Assembly (NCBI RefSeq): GCF_030064165.1
Contig: NZ_CP125947.1
Span: 3,162,001-3,226,000, forward strand
DNA from: Comamonas resistens
GTDB lineage: Bacteria > Pseudomonadota > Gammaproteobacteria > Burkholderiales > Burkholderiaceae_C
DNA length: 64,000 bases
Direction: 5' to 3'
Shown here: positions 18,464 to 28,401 of the stretch, piece by piece
Position numbering within the stretch: position 1 is the stretch's first letter
Layout: every line of letters starts with the position of its first letter
Notes under the pieces: generated by a model
Told to the model about the DNA's origin: nothing
What the model saw: only the letters and a program-made list of their open reading frames with translations
The model's database searches: none
Translations under genes and position numbers: made by a program

Positions 18464-19480
18464 TCAGGAAAGCTTGCTGCCCATGTGCTGCTGGCGCCAG
18501 CTGCTGGGGCTTTGGTGAAAATGCTTGCCAAACCAGCGCGTGAACGAACTGTTTTCCGCAAAACCGGCCAGGGCAGCAGCCTCGCTGACCGACAGTTGCG
18601 CGCTCTTCAGCGCACGGACGGCAACCTGGCTGCGTACGGCATCCAGAATCTCCTGAAAGCTTGTATCCTGTGTCTCCAGATGGCGCTGCAAAGACCGGGC
18701 CGTATAGCCCAAGGTGCTGGCCACATGAGAAATGCTGTGCCTGCCATGGGGCAGCAGCGATGCCAGCGTACTGCGCACCTGCTGCTCTAAAGAGCGAGGC
18801 TCCGGGGCGGGCGCATGCGCATCCATCAGATTGCGGGCATGGCTCTCCATCAGACTGTCGTAGTCTGTATTGAGCCGATTCATGTCCTCGTCACTGACCA
18901 CGATTCCATCGAAATCCGAGGCGAACACGACTTCACCGCCCAGCACTCTGCGATGGTTCATGAGGCTGCCGGGCGAGCCATGGGAGAAATGGATACTCGC
19001 TGGGTTCCAGTCCCGCCCCAGCTGGTGACGGCACATGCTCAGCAACGCCGTGATACCCAGCTCGGTCGGGTGGCGGCCAGGATTTTCACGCTCGGTATCG
19101 AGATGCAGCTGAATGATGGAATAGCGCCCCTGGGTCACCACTTCGGTCGTGACCGTGCTGCTGATCAAATGGTTGTACTCCTTGAGCGTCTGCAGCATGG
19201 ACGACAGACTGGCCTGATGCTGCAAGAGCAGACTGATGGGGCCGAAGTCCGACAGACGCCAGCAAGCGCCCATCAGCAGCCCCAGCGAGGCGTCTCCGGT
19301 TTGGGCGGATGAAGCCTCCAGCAACTGGGCAAAGGCCGATTCGGACACCATGAGATCGTGCGAGTTCAGGCAGCTGTGATCCAGCCCGACCTGACGGAAC
19401 ATCCGCAAGGGATCAATACCAAGCTCGTGCGCCACTTTGGCGTATTTGCTCAGGCTAACACTTCGTATGCGCGGCTTCAT
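18464..19480 (-). CDS. AraC-family transcriptional regulator (OruR/ArgR type)
   Basis: 338 residues. Residues 1-190 resemble the arabinose-binding-type N-terminal domain of the OruR/GbdR-like group (AHELGIDPLRMFRQVGLDHSC near the start). The C-terminal AraC domain has two helix-turn-helix motifs, including HVASTLGYTARSLQRHLE and AAALAGFAENSSFTRWFGKHF. It is divergent from the TauD-Bug-porin group, 423 bp away, and is the natural candidate to regulate it. Confidence 0.9.
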   Translation of the reverse strand: MKPRIRSVSLSKYAKVAHELGIDPLRMFRQVGLDHSCLNSHDLMVSESAFAQLLEASSAQTGDASLGLLMGACWRLSDFGPISLLLQHQASLSSMLQTLKEYNHLISSTVTTEVVTQGRYSIIQLHLDTERENPGRHPTELGITALLSMCRHQLGRDWNPASIHFSHGSPGSLMNHRRVLGGEVVFASDFDGIVVSDEDMNRLNTDYDSLMESHARNLMDAHAPAPEPRSLEQQVRSTLASLLPHGRHSISHVASTLGYTARSLQRHLETQDTSFQEILDAVRSQVAVRALKSAQLSVSEAAALAGFAENSSFTRWFGKHFHQSPSSWRQQHMGSKLS

Positions 19481-19903
19481 GTCTGTCCATTGCCATGCGC
19501 CAGACCGACTGACTGGCGCAAGCTTTCATCGAGGAAAACCAGGGCGCTTTCGGCTCTGGATTCTGGGCTTTGATATATATCAACCTCATTGAAGCTGGTC
19601 AATCGAGTGATACCAGCAAAACGCATTGCAGGGCTCAGGCCCTCTTGCCGGCACAGATCTTTTTCTGGAAACGACCGCAGCTTCCCTGTCCACATCTCGC
19701 ACCAGGCGCACCAGGCGCCGCAGTTTCAACCGGCATGCGTAAACCCTCCTAGGGTTTTCCTTTGACGGCCGAAGAGGACAACAAGCTGGCGCAATTTGTC
19801 AAGCGCCGAAACTCACGCTACTCCGAGAATTTTCTCAATGCTAACGGGCTTGTCCGGGTGTCTTGCCACAAGCCTCGTCCATTCCGAAATTTAGGAGAAG
19901 ACC
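19481..19903. other. 423-bp gap upstream of the TauD gene
   Basis: No convincing gene on either strand. It contains an AT-rich patch (GATATATATCAA, about 19571-19582) and the inverted repeat AAACCCT-CCT-AGGGTTT at 19741-19757. It probably holds the divergent promoters for the AraC regulator and the dioxygenase operon. Confidence 0.5.
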
Positions 19904-20746
19904 ATGAAAGTCGAACAACTGACTTGCAGCATCGGCGCTGAAGTCTCTGGTGTCAGCCTCGGAGATGCCTCCCGTGACCTGGGCCTGGCCAATGAAATCA
20001 AAAGCCTGCTGCTCAAGCACAAGGTCCTGTTCTTTCGCGACCAGGACATCACCCGTGCCGAGCATGTCGCTTTTGCTCGCCATTTCGGCGATCTCGAAGA
20101 CCACCCCGTTGCGGGCAGTGACCCTGATCATCCGGGCCTGGTGCAGATCTATCGCAACGACAAGCGCGAGAACTACGAGAACACCTATCACACCGACGGC
20201 CAGTGGCGCGAAAACCCGACCATGGGCTGTGTGCTGCGCTGCATCGAATGTCCTCCCGTGGGGGGCGACACCATCTGGGTCAATATGGCCGAGGCCTACC
20301 GCAATTTGCCCGAAGACATCAAGCAGAAGATCGAGGGCCTGAAGGCCAAGTCCAGCATCGAGCATGGCTTCGGCGCCGTCATGCCCGAGGAAAAGCGGCT
20401 GGAGCTCGGTCGCCAGCATCCCCCCGTCGAACATCCCGTGGTGCGCACACACCCCGAAACCGGCGAGAAGATTCTCTACGTCTGCAGCTTTACCACCCAC
20501 TTTGCCAATTACCACACGCCAGAGAACGTGCGCTACGGCCAGGACAAGACACCCGGCGCCAGCCTGCTGCTGAACTACCTGATCAGCCAGGCCGCCATCC
20601 CCGAGTACCAGGTGCGCTTTCGCTGGAAGCCCGGCAGCGTGGCCATGTGGGACAACCGCTGCACCCAGCACTACGCCGTCCAGGACTACTGGCCCGCCCC
20701 ACGCAAGATGGAGCGAGCGGCCATCATCGGCGACAAGCCGTTCTGA
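19904..20746 (+). CDS. TauD/TfdA-family Fe(II)/2-oxoglutarate dioxygenase
   Basis: 280 residues preceded by AGGAGA. The facial triad is visible: His and Asp in NTYHTDGQW (about residue 89-91) and the distal His in NRCTQHYAVQDY (about 254), followed by the 2-oxoglutarate-binding Arg near the C-terminus. Family members hydroxylate taurine, alkylsulfates, phenoxyacetates or amino acids and release a fragment such as sulfite or phenol. The following genes encode uptake functions (Bug protein, porin), which suggests a catabolic role for an imported anion. The substrate is unknown. Confidence 0.92.
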   Translation: MKVEQLTCSIGAEVSGVSLGDASRDLGLANEIKSLLLKHKVLFFRDQDITRAEHVAFARHFGDLEDHPVAGSDPDHPGLVQIYRNDKRENYENTYHTDGQWRENPTMGCVLRCIECPPVGGDTIWVNMAEAYRNLPEDIKQKIEGLKAKSSIEHGFGAVMPEEKRLELGRQHPPVEHPVVRTHPETGEKILYVCSFTTHFANYHTPENVRYGQDKTPGASLLLNYLISQAAIPEYQVRFRWKPGSVAMWDNRCTQHYAVQDYWPAPRKMERAAIIGDKPF

Positions 20747-20780
20747 GCCATCAAGCCCGGCACAACCTAGGAGACAAAAC

Positions 20781-21770
20781 ATGCGCAACACAAAAAAAGA
20801 ACTGCGTCTTTGCATATCGGCCATGGCTCTGGGCCTGCTCGCAGCAGCCTCTGCCGCTCACGCTCAGTCCGACTGGCCCAACAAGCCCCTGCGCCTGGTG
20901 GTGGGGGCTCCGGCCGGCGGCAGCGCAGACAGCCTGGCCCGTTTGCTGGCCGAAGGACTGCAGCAGGAGTTGCGCAAGCCGGTCATCGTGGAAACCAAGC
21001 CGGGCGCCGGCGGCGTGCTGGCAGTCAGCGATCTCAAGGCCAACGGAAAGGACGGATATACCTTTCTCGTGATCCAGGGCGGCATCGTGGCCGAAACGCC
21101 ATTGGCCTACAAAGTCAACTACCAGCCCTTCACAGACCTGAGGCCGCTGGCCCAGCTCAGCCGTTCCGGCCTGGTGCTGGTGGCCAACAAGGACCTGCCG
21201 GTCTCCAACCTGCAACAGCTGATCGACTACACCAAGGCCCAGAAAGGTGGTCTGGACTTTGCGTCCTACGCCACCGGAATGAAGGGCCACACTTCGGGCA
21301 TCTTGCTGGCCCAGCAGGCCCAGATCGAACTCAAGCATGTGGGCTACAAAGGCTCGCCCCCCGCGCTGACCGACCTGATGGGCGGCCATGTTCCGCTGAT
21401 GTTTGACGGTCTGACCACCTCCCTGCCTCTGATCAAGAGCGGCAAGATCAAACCCATTGCCGTGAACTACCCCACGCGCATTGCCGAGCTGCCCAACACG
21501 CCGACCTTCAAGGAACTAGGCTACCCCCAGCTGGCGCAATCAGGCTGGTTTGGTGTGTGGGCGCGCCCTGATGCACCGGTTGCCGTCCAGCAGAAAGTGC
21601 GCGACATCACCCTCGCTTATTTCCGCAAGCCCGAAGTTCTGAAGCGGGTGCGTGAAATGGGCATGGATGCCCCCCTGGCATCGACCTCCGACGAGTTGAT
21701 GGAAGACCTCAAGCAGGCCAGCCAGCAGCAGGCCGCAGTGCTGAAGTCCATCAATTACAAGCCCGAATAG
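20781..21770 (+). CDS. Bug/TctC-family periplasmic substrate-binding protein
   Basis: 329 residues with a cleavable signal ending near AAHAQS and the mature opening DWPNKPLRLVVGAPAGGSAD. YKGSPPALTDLMGGHVPLMFD is the second typical block. It lies 34 bp after the dioxygenase stop with a clear AGGAG site, so cotranscription is likely. It probably captures the substrate of the neighbouring dioxygenase or ThDP enzyme. No TctA or TctB partner is encoded nearby. Confidence 0.93.
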   Translation: MRNTKKELRLCISAMALGLLAAASAAHAQSDWPNKPLRLVVGAPAGGSADSLARLLAEGLQQELRKPVIVETKPGAGGVLAVSDLKANGKDGYTFLVIQGGIVAETPLAYKVNYQPFTDLRPLAQLSRSGLVLVANKDLPVSNLQQLIDYTKAQKGGLDFASYATGMKGHTSGILLAQQAQIELKHVGYKGSPPALTDLMGGHVPLMFDGLTTSLPLIKSGKIKPIAVNYPTRIAELPNTPTFKELGYPQLAQSGWFGVWARPDAPVAVQQKVRDITLAYFRKPEVLKRVREMGMDAPLASTSDELMEDLKQASQQQAAVLKSINYKPE

Positions 21771-21942
21771 GCGCGGCGACCTCATGCTCCACTGCGGCAA
21801 CGGCCCGACAGAGCCCGGTGCCGCAGCCTGAGCAGCCCCTGCTTCCACCTTCACTCCCGATTCCAGCCTTGGCGAGCGCGTATCCATGCGCCCGGTGGCT
21901 GACTGCGCCCGCAATCTGGCGCGTTTTCTGAAAGAAACGGCA

Positions 21943-23055
21943 ATGCATCCTTCCAAACTCATGTGGAGTCTCATGGCGCTCGCGCCCTGCCTGGCATCCG
22001 CTCAATCGTCGGTCAGCGTATATGGCGTGGTCGATATGGCGATTTCGTCCTATCACGGCACGGGCTCTGGCTCCAAGCAAATGCTGACATCCAGCGGCAA
22101 CCAGGCCAGCCGTATCGGCTTCAAAGGTCAGGAAATTCTGGGCGATGGCCTGTCGGCAGGCTTCGAGCTTGAGGCCGGCCTCAATACCGATTCGGGGACC
22201 GGTCAGCCGACTAGCGCCGACAATCAGAAAAATACGGACAGCGGTGGCGGCCTGACCTTCAACCGCAAAGCCTACGTCTATCTGCAAAACAACGATTGGG
22301 GACAGCTGCGCCTGGGCAGAGACTACACCCCCGCCTTCTGGAATCTGTTTGCCTACGATCCATTTCGCGTAGGCGTTGGCATCAGCAGCCAGGTGGTCTA
22401 TGGCACGACAGCCACAGGGTTTCGCGCCTCCAATAGCATTGGCTACTTTTCTCCCGGCTGCTACAGCTTTCAGTGCAAAGGCGCTTTCTTCCAGGGCATG
22501 GTGGCCTTTGGCGAAAACGGCGGCAATGCCCCCAGCCGGCACGATGGCGATCTTCACGCCTTCCGTCTGGGCTATGGTGGTGAAAATTTTGACGTCGCCA
22601 TTGCCTCCGCCACCACCAAGAGTGCAGCCTACGGTGACTACATCCAGAGAAATATTGGCGCATCCTATCTGTGGCAGGGCCATCGCCTGATGGGACTGCT
22701 TGGACAGAACAGAACCAGCAATCTGGTGAACTTCAAGGATGGTGGCTCAGCCAACCGCATCAACTTCTGGCAGTTGGGCGCATGGATCTCCACGGGCCCG
22801 GGCAAAGGCTATTTCCCGGTCAGCTATATGCAGCTGCGACGCAACGATGTGCAGGGTGCTTCCTCCGCCCGCAAATTAGCGGTTGGCTATGTGCATCCGC
22901 TATCCAAGCGCACCGTCCTGTACGGAACATATGCGCATATCAGCAACAAGGGTGCGCTGCGCTTTCCCGTGAGTTCGGGCTCGGCGCAAGGGCCGGAACC
23001 GGTGGCAGGCGGCAATGCATCGGGTGTCGATCTGGGCATCCGCCACATCTTCTGA
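21943..23055 (+). CDS. Gram-negative general porin (Omp32-like)
   Basis: 370 residues from the ATG at 21943. Signal peptide MWSLMALAPCLASAQ, then SSVSVYGVVDMAI, the standard first strand of Burkholderiales porins. SRIGFKGQEILGDGLSAGFELE and QLRLGRDYTPAFWNLF are further family blocks. The protein ends in Phe (LGIRHIF), the outer-membrane assembly signal. These trimeric 16-strand barrels admit anions. A hairpin and a terminator follow. Confidence 0.93.
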   Translation: MHPSKLMWSLMALAPCLASAQSSVSVYGVVDMAISSYHGTGSGSKQMLTSSGNQASRIGFKGQEILGDGLSAGFELEAGLNTDSGTGQPTSADNQKNTDSGGGLTFNRKAYVYLQNNDWGQLRLGRDYTPAFWNLFAYDPFRVGVGISSQVVYGTTATGFRASNSIGYFSPGCYSFQCKGAFFQGMVAFGENGGNAPSRHDGDLHAFRLGYGGENFDVAIASATTKSAAYGDYIQRNIGASYLWQGHRLMGLLGQNRTSNLVNFKDGGSANRINFWQLGAWISTGPGKGYFPVSYMQLRRNDVQGASSARKLAVGYVHPLSKRTVLYGTYAHISNKGALRFPVSSGSAQGPEPVAGGNASGVDLGIRHIF

Positions 23056-23113
23056 GCGGCTCCGACCACGCGGCTGAATAAACATCAAATCAGCCGCAAA
23101 CGCTTTCTCCTTG

Positions 23114-23146
23114 AGCGCAAGCAGCTATTGTTTTGCGCTTTTTTTA
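23114..23146 (+). terminator. Terminator after the porin gene
   Basis: AGCGCAA and TTGCGCT pair around a 12-base loop and run into seven or more T. A perfect eight-pair hairpin (GCGGCTGA/TCAGCCGC, 23070-23097) precedes it. Confidence 0.8.
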
Positions 23147-23206
23147 TTTCCAAGGCACAGCTTGCCTGCCTTGCGCGCAAACTCCATCCAACAAGGACTC
23201 TCCACC

Positions 23207-24778
23207 ATGAATGGCGCAGAAACACTGGTCCACACGCTGCTTGACCATCAGCTCGATGTCTGCTTTACCAACCCTGGCACTTCCGAGATGCACTTCGTCG
23301 CGGCGCTGGACAAGATCGACGGCATGCGCTGCGTGCTGGGCCTGCATGAGACCGTGGTAACCGGTGCGGCTGACGGCTATTACCGCATCGCCGAACGCCC
23401 TGCCGCCACGCTGCTGCATCTGGGGCCCGGGCTGGCCAATGGTCTGGCCAATCTGCACAACGCGAAAAAGGCACGCTCGGGCATAGTCAACATCGTGGGC
23501 GACCACACCGCCAGCCATCTGGCGCTGGATGCGCCACTGACCTCCGATATCCACGGCATTGCAGCCCCCATGAGTGACTGGGTGCACACCACGGCCTGCG
23601 TGCAAGACATTGCCAGTGACGGCGCCGAAGCCGTGCGCCGTGCCGGCGCCCGGCCCGGGGCCATTGCCACGCTGGCGCTGCCCGCCGATGTCGCCTGGTC
23701 CGAAGTGCCCGAAGCGCATCGCCAGGCTCATGCAACTGACAGCCCAGCCAGTGCAGACAGCGCAGGCGATGCCGAACCTCGGGACTGGCAGGCCATCATC
23801 AAGGCCTTGCGTGATGAGCCCCAGTCCACCCTGCTCCTGCTGGGCGACCGCGCTTTGCGCGAAAGCGGCACGCTGCTGGCCGGCAAGATCGCCGCTGCCA
23901 CGGGATGCGCGATACACGCCGAGTTCTATACCGCCAGAATGGAACGCGGCGCCGGCCGCGTGCGCGTACCGCGCCTGCCCTATGCCGTGGACCTGGGTGT
24001 GGCAGCTCTGGCCTCTTTCCGGCGCATCATTCTGGTTGGCGCCAGGCCACCCGTGGCTTTCTTCGCCTACCCCGACAAGCCTGGCCGCTTGAGCGCCCCT
24101 GGCTGCGAATTCCTCACGCTTTCCACCCCGCAAGACTGCCCCGAGCAGGCACTCTCCGGGCTATGTGATGCCCTCAATGCCCATCACCTGCCGCCAGCCC
24201 ACATCAGCGAACTGCAGCAGACGCAATCTCTGTCCGGCCCCTTGACACCGGAGGGCATTGGCAAGGTGCTGGCGGCAACCCTGCCCGCCCAGACCATCGT
24301 GGTGGAAGAAGCCATGACCACAGGCCGGGGCTTTGATGCGCTGACCGCCGAAGCTGCGCCCCATGATTGGCTGACCAGTTGCGGCGGCTCCATCGGCTTT
24401 GCCTTGCCTGCAGCCGTAGGGGCGGCCATTGCGGCGCCGGAGCGGCGAGTCCTGGCCCTGGAAGGTGATGGCAGCGGCATGTACACCTTGCAGTCGCTGT
24501 GGACGATGGCGCGCGAGAGTCTGAACATCACCACCGTGATTTTTGTGAACCGTGCCTATGGAATTTTGCGCGGCGAACTGGCGGCCGTAGGCGCAGGCAA
24601 GCCAGGCAAACGCGCCACGGACATGCTGTCGCTGGACAGGCCCAACCTCGACTGGTCTGGCCTGGCGCAGAGCATGGGGGTAAGCGCCGTCAAGGTCGGC
24701 AATCTGGAGTCGCTGACCCAGGCGTTGCTACGCTCATACAGCAGCCCTGGCCCCAGTCTGATCGAAGTCATTTTCTGA
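23207..24778 (+). CDS. Thiamine diphosphate-dependent enzyme, acetolactate synthase/benzoylformate decarboxylase type
   Basis: 523 residues from the ATG at 23207, which has AAGGA upstream. The catalytic Glu sits in GLHETVVTGAADGY (about residue 47), and the ThDP/Mg motif GDGSGMYTLQ...NRAYG lies near 423-450. CGGSIGFALPAAVGAAIA is a common sequence of large-subunit acetolactate synthase-like proteins of uncertain reaction. No regulatory IlvN subunit is nearby, so a catabolic 2-oxoacid decarboxylase or carboligase is more likely than branched-chain amino acid synthesis. It lies just after the porin terminator, so it may have its own promoter. Confidence 0.87.
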   Translation: MNGAETLVHTLLDHQLDVCFTNPGTSEMHFVAALDKIDGMRCVLGLHETVVTGAADGYYRIAERPAATLLHLGPGLANGLANLHNAKKARSGIVNIVGDHTASHLALDAPLTSDIHGIAAPMSDWVHTTACVQDIASDGAEAVRRAGARPGAIATLALPADVAWSEVPEAHRQAHATDSPASADSAGDAEPRDWQAIIKALRDEPQSTLLLLGDRALRESGTLLAGKIAAATGCAIHAEFYTARMERGAGRVRVPRLPYAVDLGVAALASFRRIILVGARPPVAFFAYPDKPGRLSAPGCEFLTLSTPQDCPEQALSGLCDALNAHHLPPAHISELQQTQSLSGPLTPEGIGKVLAATLPAQTIVVEEAMTTGRGFDALTAEAAPHDWLTSCGGSIGFALPAAVGAAIAAPERRVLALEGDGSGMYTLQSLWTMARESLNITTVIFVNRAYGILRGELAAVGAGKPGKRATDMLSLDRPNLDWSGLAQSMGVSAVKVGNLESLTQALLRSYSSPGPSLIEVIF

Positions 24779-24801
24779 TCGGTCAACAGCTCTGCCGCAT
24801 G

Positions 24802-24833
24802 AAAAAGGTCTCCACGAATGGAGACCTTTTTTG
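24802..24833. terminator. Terminator between convergent genes
   Basis: AAAAAGGTCTCC and GGAGACCTTTTTT form a perfect stem with A and T runs, serving the ThDP gene and probably the opposite strand. Confidence 0.9.
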
Positions 24834-24896
24834 CGCATATCAGCTCAGAGAGTTAAGCCGGACATTGCCCAAAGAGCGCAGCCTCGCTTTTGATCA

Positions 24897-25955
24897 TCAG
24901 GCCGTTTTGCGCAAAAAGCCTTGATTGGCGCCTGGGCGGTTGGGCGCAAAGCCGTTGGCCGCCAGGCTTTCCTCCACGGTGTCGTAGAACACGCCGATCT
25001 TGCTGATTTCACGCGCTTCCTTGGCGGTGGCAATGGGGCGGCCGAACTCGCGCGAGATGCGCACCAGCTGCTCGATCTGCGAGACGGTGCTGGCCTTTTC
25101 GGTACGCGTCTGGTTCCACAGACAGTCTTCGGTGCCGCAGCGCACATGCAGACCGGCGGCGATGCCCCACATGTTCACGGGCAACACATTGCGCACATTG
25201 CTCTCCACCGTCAGCACCGCGCCATCGGGCACGGCGCGCACAAAGTTGGCCAGGCTGTACAGGCTGGGGGTGTCCATGCCGCCAGCAATCGCCACCCAGT
25301 TCATGACCAGCGGTCCCATGTAGAAGCCGCGGCGCATCAGGCGCTCCACCGACTCAAAACTGTTGAGGTTGTAGCACTGGAAGGCGCTCTGAATACCGGC
25401 CTTGGTCAGGCGGCGCACATGCTCCTCCACCCAGCCCGGCTGCGCGGGCACGGTCATTTCCTTGTAGGCATTGAACAGCGTGGGGTTCTGGCGCGACGTG
25501 CCGGCAAAGTCGGCGTCTTCGGCCTGGTCGGTCACATTCATCTGTGAGGTGTTCACCGTCACGGTCACCTGATCGGGCACAGGGTCCAGATCGGCCAGCA
25601 TATGGCGGGTATCGTCACTCAGCCACTTGGCCGCCTGGCCCTCGTCTTCGGGAGCAAAGCTGATGGAGCCGCCGACCTGGATGATCATCTCCGGCACGGC
25701 CTTGCGCACACCGGCGATCAGCTCGTTGAACTTGGACAGGCGCTTGCTGCCCTTGCCATCGAGTTCGCGCACATGCAGATGCAACACAGTCGCCCCAGCG
25801 TTGTAGCAATCCACTGCTTTCTGGATTTGCGCTTCCATCGTGACGGGGATGTCCTCGGGGAAGTCGGAAGGCAGCCAGCCTGGCGCGTAAGGCGCTGCGG
25901 TGATGATCAGGGGCTGCTGGTTTTCAGGGAACAGATGGCCGTCGAGAAAGTTCAT
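24897..25955 (-). CDS. BKACE-family (DUF849) beta-keto acid cleavage enzyme
   Basis: 352 residues from the ATG at 25955 (MNFLDGHLFPENQ), which has GGAGACG upstream. The family signature LHLHVRELDGKGS (about residue 54) carries the zinc-binding HxH, and VGGSISF and the GMDTPS region form the rest of the TIM-barrel site. These enzymes use acetyl-CoA to cleave beta-keto acids such as 3-keto-5-aminohexanoate, yielding acetoacetate and a CoA ester. The gene faces the ThDP gene across a terminator, so cooperation with the dioxygenase cluster is possible but unproven. Confidence 0.9.
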   Translation of the reverse strand: MNFLDGHLFPENQQPLIITAAPYAPGWLPSDFPEDIPVTMEAQIQKAVDCYNAGATVLHLHVRELDGKGSKRLSKFNELIAGVRKAVPEMIIQVGGSISFAPEDEGQAAKWLSDDTRHMLADLDPVPDQVTVTVNTSQMNVTDQAEDADFAGTSRQNPTLFNAYKEMTVPAQPGWVEEHVRRLTKAGIQSAFQCYNLNSFESVERLMRRGFYMGPLVMNWVAIAGGMDTPSLYSLANFVRAVPDGAVLTVESNVRNVLPVNMWGIAAGLHVRCGTEDCLWNQTRTEKASTVSQIEQLVRISREFGRPIATAKEAREISKIGVFYDTVEESLAANGFAPNRPGANQGFLRKTA

Positions 25956-26178
25956 GTGCGTCTCCAGTTGAATGCTGATTTCGGCGGATCTGCCAGGTTG
26001 GGCTCGCACCTTGCGCAAGGTGCGGGCTCCCTGATCGGACTGACTGCCTGCAGTCATTCATCCGCCCAAAGCCAAAGTCAATTCACTGTAGAACAGGCAT
26101 GGGCCTGAGCATTTGCCATATCGCGCTGCCGGCTTGGCAAAGTACGCCACGCCGCAGGCGAAAACGCGCAAGCCCGCC

Positions 26179-28191
26179 CTATACCGGCCCCGGCCTGACG
26201 GGCTTGGCACGCCCTTCCAGCAGCCACAGGGCCGCACGCGCACGGGTCATCGCCACATACAACATATTGCGCTCCCTATAGGCCTCCTCATGCCGCGAGG
26301 GGCCGGGGAAGCGCCCCCTCTCCACAAAGGGCACAGCCACAAACATGAACTCACGCCCCTTGCTGGCTTCAATGCTCAGAATGCGCAGGGTCACGGGCTC
26401 CTTGCTTCTGTGCATCTCAATGCTCTTGGTCACGATCAAGGTCAGGCGCCCCAGAAATTCACCCACCGGTATGCCGCGCGCCAGATCGGCCAGGGCCTTC
26501 AGGCTGGCCAGGCAGGCTTTGCGCTCTTTCTCGTTGATCGGCGCTTCAGCAAAAATACGCCGCAGCAATGAATGCTCGCAAAATTCCCCGGCGTCATCGG
26601 GCCATGGCCCGGAGCTGCCCAGGATGGCAGCGCAGGCATCCGTCTGGGGCACGGCCCTCAGGTCCAGCGTTCCATAAGTGATATAGCGCCGTGTACGCTC
26701 TATGTCGCCATGGAGCGACGCCGCCACCGTATGGCCTTCCCGGATACCCGGCAGCTCGCGCCAGCCGGACTCGTCAAACTGGCTTTGCGCCAGGCGATCA
26801 GGGTTAGCCGCCTTGCTGCCCAGGCTGCGGCGACCATAGTGCGCCAGCCCTTCCACGGCGGCGCTGAGGATGCCCGGCGTCAACAGCTTTTCCCCGGCAT
26901 TGCCGTGGATGGCCCACATCAAAGCCAGCGTCAGCGCCACCTCCTTGCGCAGATAAAAGGGGCTGATGCCCTGGCAGCCATAGTGCACGCCTTCATGCCC
27001 GAACATCCATTCGATCAGGAAGCTGTCCTTGGGCTCGCGCAGTATGACGTTGAGCGCGCTGTCCCCACCCTGCCTGCCCTGTCTAGAGCTCCAGCCATTC
27101 GCGACCTGGGCATGCAGCTCCACCAGTTGCTGCACGCAGTGCAGATCCGTGTCGTAGCTCAGCGGCACAAAGGCATCGGACACCTCTTCCAAAGGCTGAA
27201 ATTCCACCTTGAACAAGGGGTTCAGCGCATTGCAGATTTCTGCGCCGAAACGGCGCGTGGTGTTGATGTTCAGAACCTCGGTATCTTCAGGGAGATAGGC
27301 CTTGATGCGCTGCAGCGACTCGCCAAAGACGGAAAAAGCACCTTCGTGGATATGCTGGTTGAAGTCCCCGGCGCCGACAAAAATGCCGTTGTTGCCATGT
27401 ACCAGCTTGCGCAAGACCATCAGCGCGCCTTCGTCCAGGTCGTGCAGCTCATCGAAAAGCACGGCGTCATAGCGCTCTTGCAGCCACTCATAGGGCTGGT
27501 CCCAATCCAGCAAATCCAGTTGGCGGCATACCTCGAAAGTACAGTCCCCTTCGGCGTAAAAGCCAGGCTCCCCATTGATGCCAACACGCATGCGCTCGTA
27601 TTTTTGATAGAGCCTGTAGCAGCCGTAGTGCAAATCCATGTCGGCGCAAAAATCATGGAGGCTCATGCCCGAGTCCTGCTGCTGCCTGTCCAGCAGCCTT
27701 TTCTTGACCAGGGCTTCCAGGGCCAGAAACGCGTCGATATCCACATCCCGTGCCAGCCATTCGCCAAGCTCCAGGTCATGTTCATGCTCCAGGTCCTGCA
27801 GCAAGGCCTGCTGCGCCTGCAGGATCATTTGGCGCTTGCGCACCGGGTCCTCCAGCCGCTCCATGGGGTCGCCCTGCTTTTCCAGCAGACCCGCGCAAAG
27901 CTGCTCGATGGTGAGGACCTCCAGACCCTCGGGCATCACGCCATTGAGCCTGACCATACGGTCGCGAATGGCAATGACCCCGGCCCGGGAATAGGCCAGC
28001 ACCAGAATGCGCGCCTTGCCCCCCTGCCGGCTGATCAGATTGCAGGCTTTCATGCACAGCGTGGTCGTTTTACCGGTTCCGGCCAGCGCACTGATGATGA
28101 TCGCAGCAGCGCCGGAATCCAGTACCTGCCGCTGCTCGTCGGAAGCGGTGATACGGGGCTTGAGCCAATGATTGGCAAAGGGAAGATTCAT
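26179..28191 (-). CDS. UvrD/Rep-like superfamily 1 DNA helicase
   Basis: About 670 residues from the ATG at 28191; a GTG at 28236 is an alternative, and neither has a strong ribosome-binding site. Walker A is SALAGTGKTTTL (about residue 36-47), motif II is DAVLFDELHDLDEG (about 235), and the C-terminal motifs V-VI are ASKGREFMFVAVPF and RNMLYVAMTRARAAL. It is an ATP-driven 3'-5' helicase, probably in repair or recombination. The spacing between motifs is shorter than in UvrD itself, and no nuclease domain is seen. The gene stands alone. Confidence 0.88.
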   Translation of the reverse strand: MNLPFANHWLKPRITASDEQRQVLDSGAAAIIISALAGTGKTTTLCMKACNLISRQGGKARILVLAYSRAGVIAIRDRMVRLNGVMPEGLEVLTIEQLCAGLLEKQGDPMERLEDPVRKRQMILQAQQALLQDLEHEHDLELGEWLARDVDIDAFLALEALVKKRLLDRQQQDSGMSLHDFCADMDLHYGCYRLYQKYERMRVGINGEPGFYAEGDCTFEVCRQLDLLDWDQPYEWLQERYDAVLFDELHDLDEGALMVLRKLVHGNNGIFVGAGDFNQHIHEGAFSVFGESLQRIKAYLPEDTEVLNINTTRRFGAEICNALNPLFKVEFQPLEEVSDAFVPLSYDTDLHCVQQLVELHAQVANGWSSRQGRQGGDSALNVILREPKDSFLIEWMFGHEGVHYGCQGISPFYLRKEVALTLALMWAIHGNAGEKLLTPGILSAAVEGLAHYGRRSLGSKAANPDRLAQSQFDESGWRELPGIREGHTVAASLHGDIERTRRYITYGTLDLRAVPQTDACAAILGSSGPWPDDAGEFCEHSLLRRIFAEAPINEKERKACLASLKALADLARGIPVGEFLGRLTLIVTKSIEMHRSKEPVTLRILSIEASKGREFMFVAVPFVERGRFPGPSRHEEAYRERNMLYVAMTRARAALWLLEGRAKPVRPGPV

Positions 28192-28321
28192 GGGAGCGTT
28201 CGACGCGGGAAGCAAAGGGCTACGCCCATTGTCCACGAGCCCAGACCCATGAATGGCATAGCCCTAGAGAAGCAGTTCTTTCGTCGGCCGCATTTCACTC
28301 ATGGTGCTTTCTTTTCAACAC

Positions 28322-28399
28322 GAGCTACACAAATCAGGTTCAAGTCAGAGCTCCGCCTCTGGACAACAGCCCTTGGTGCATCCTTTTTTGCGTAAGCCC
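28322..28399 (-). repeat. 78-bp dispersed repeat, copy 2 (reverse)
   Basis: On the minus strand it begins GGGCTTACGCAAAA and contains GAACCTGATTTG near the end, matching the copies at 4433, 34561 and 43978 in length and order. It lies between the helicase and H-NS genes. Confidence 0.8.
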
Positions 28400-28401
28400 T
28401 A

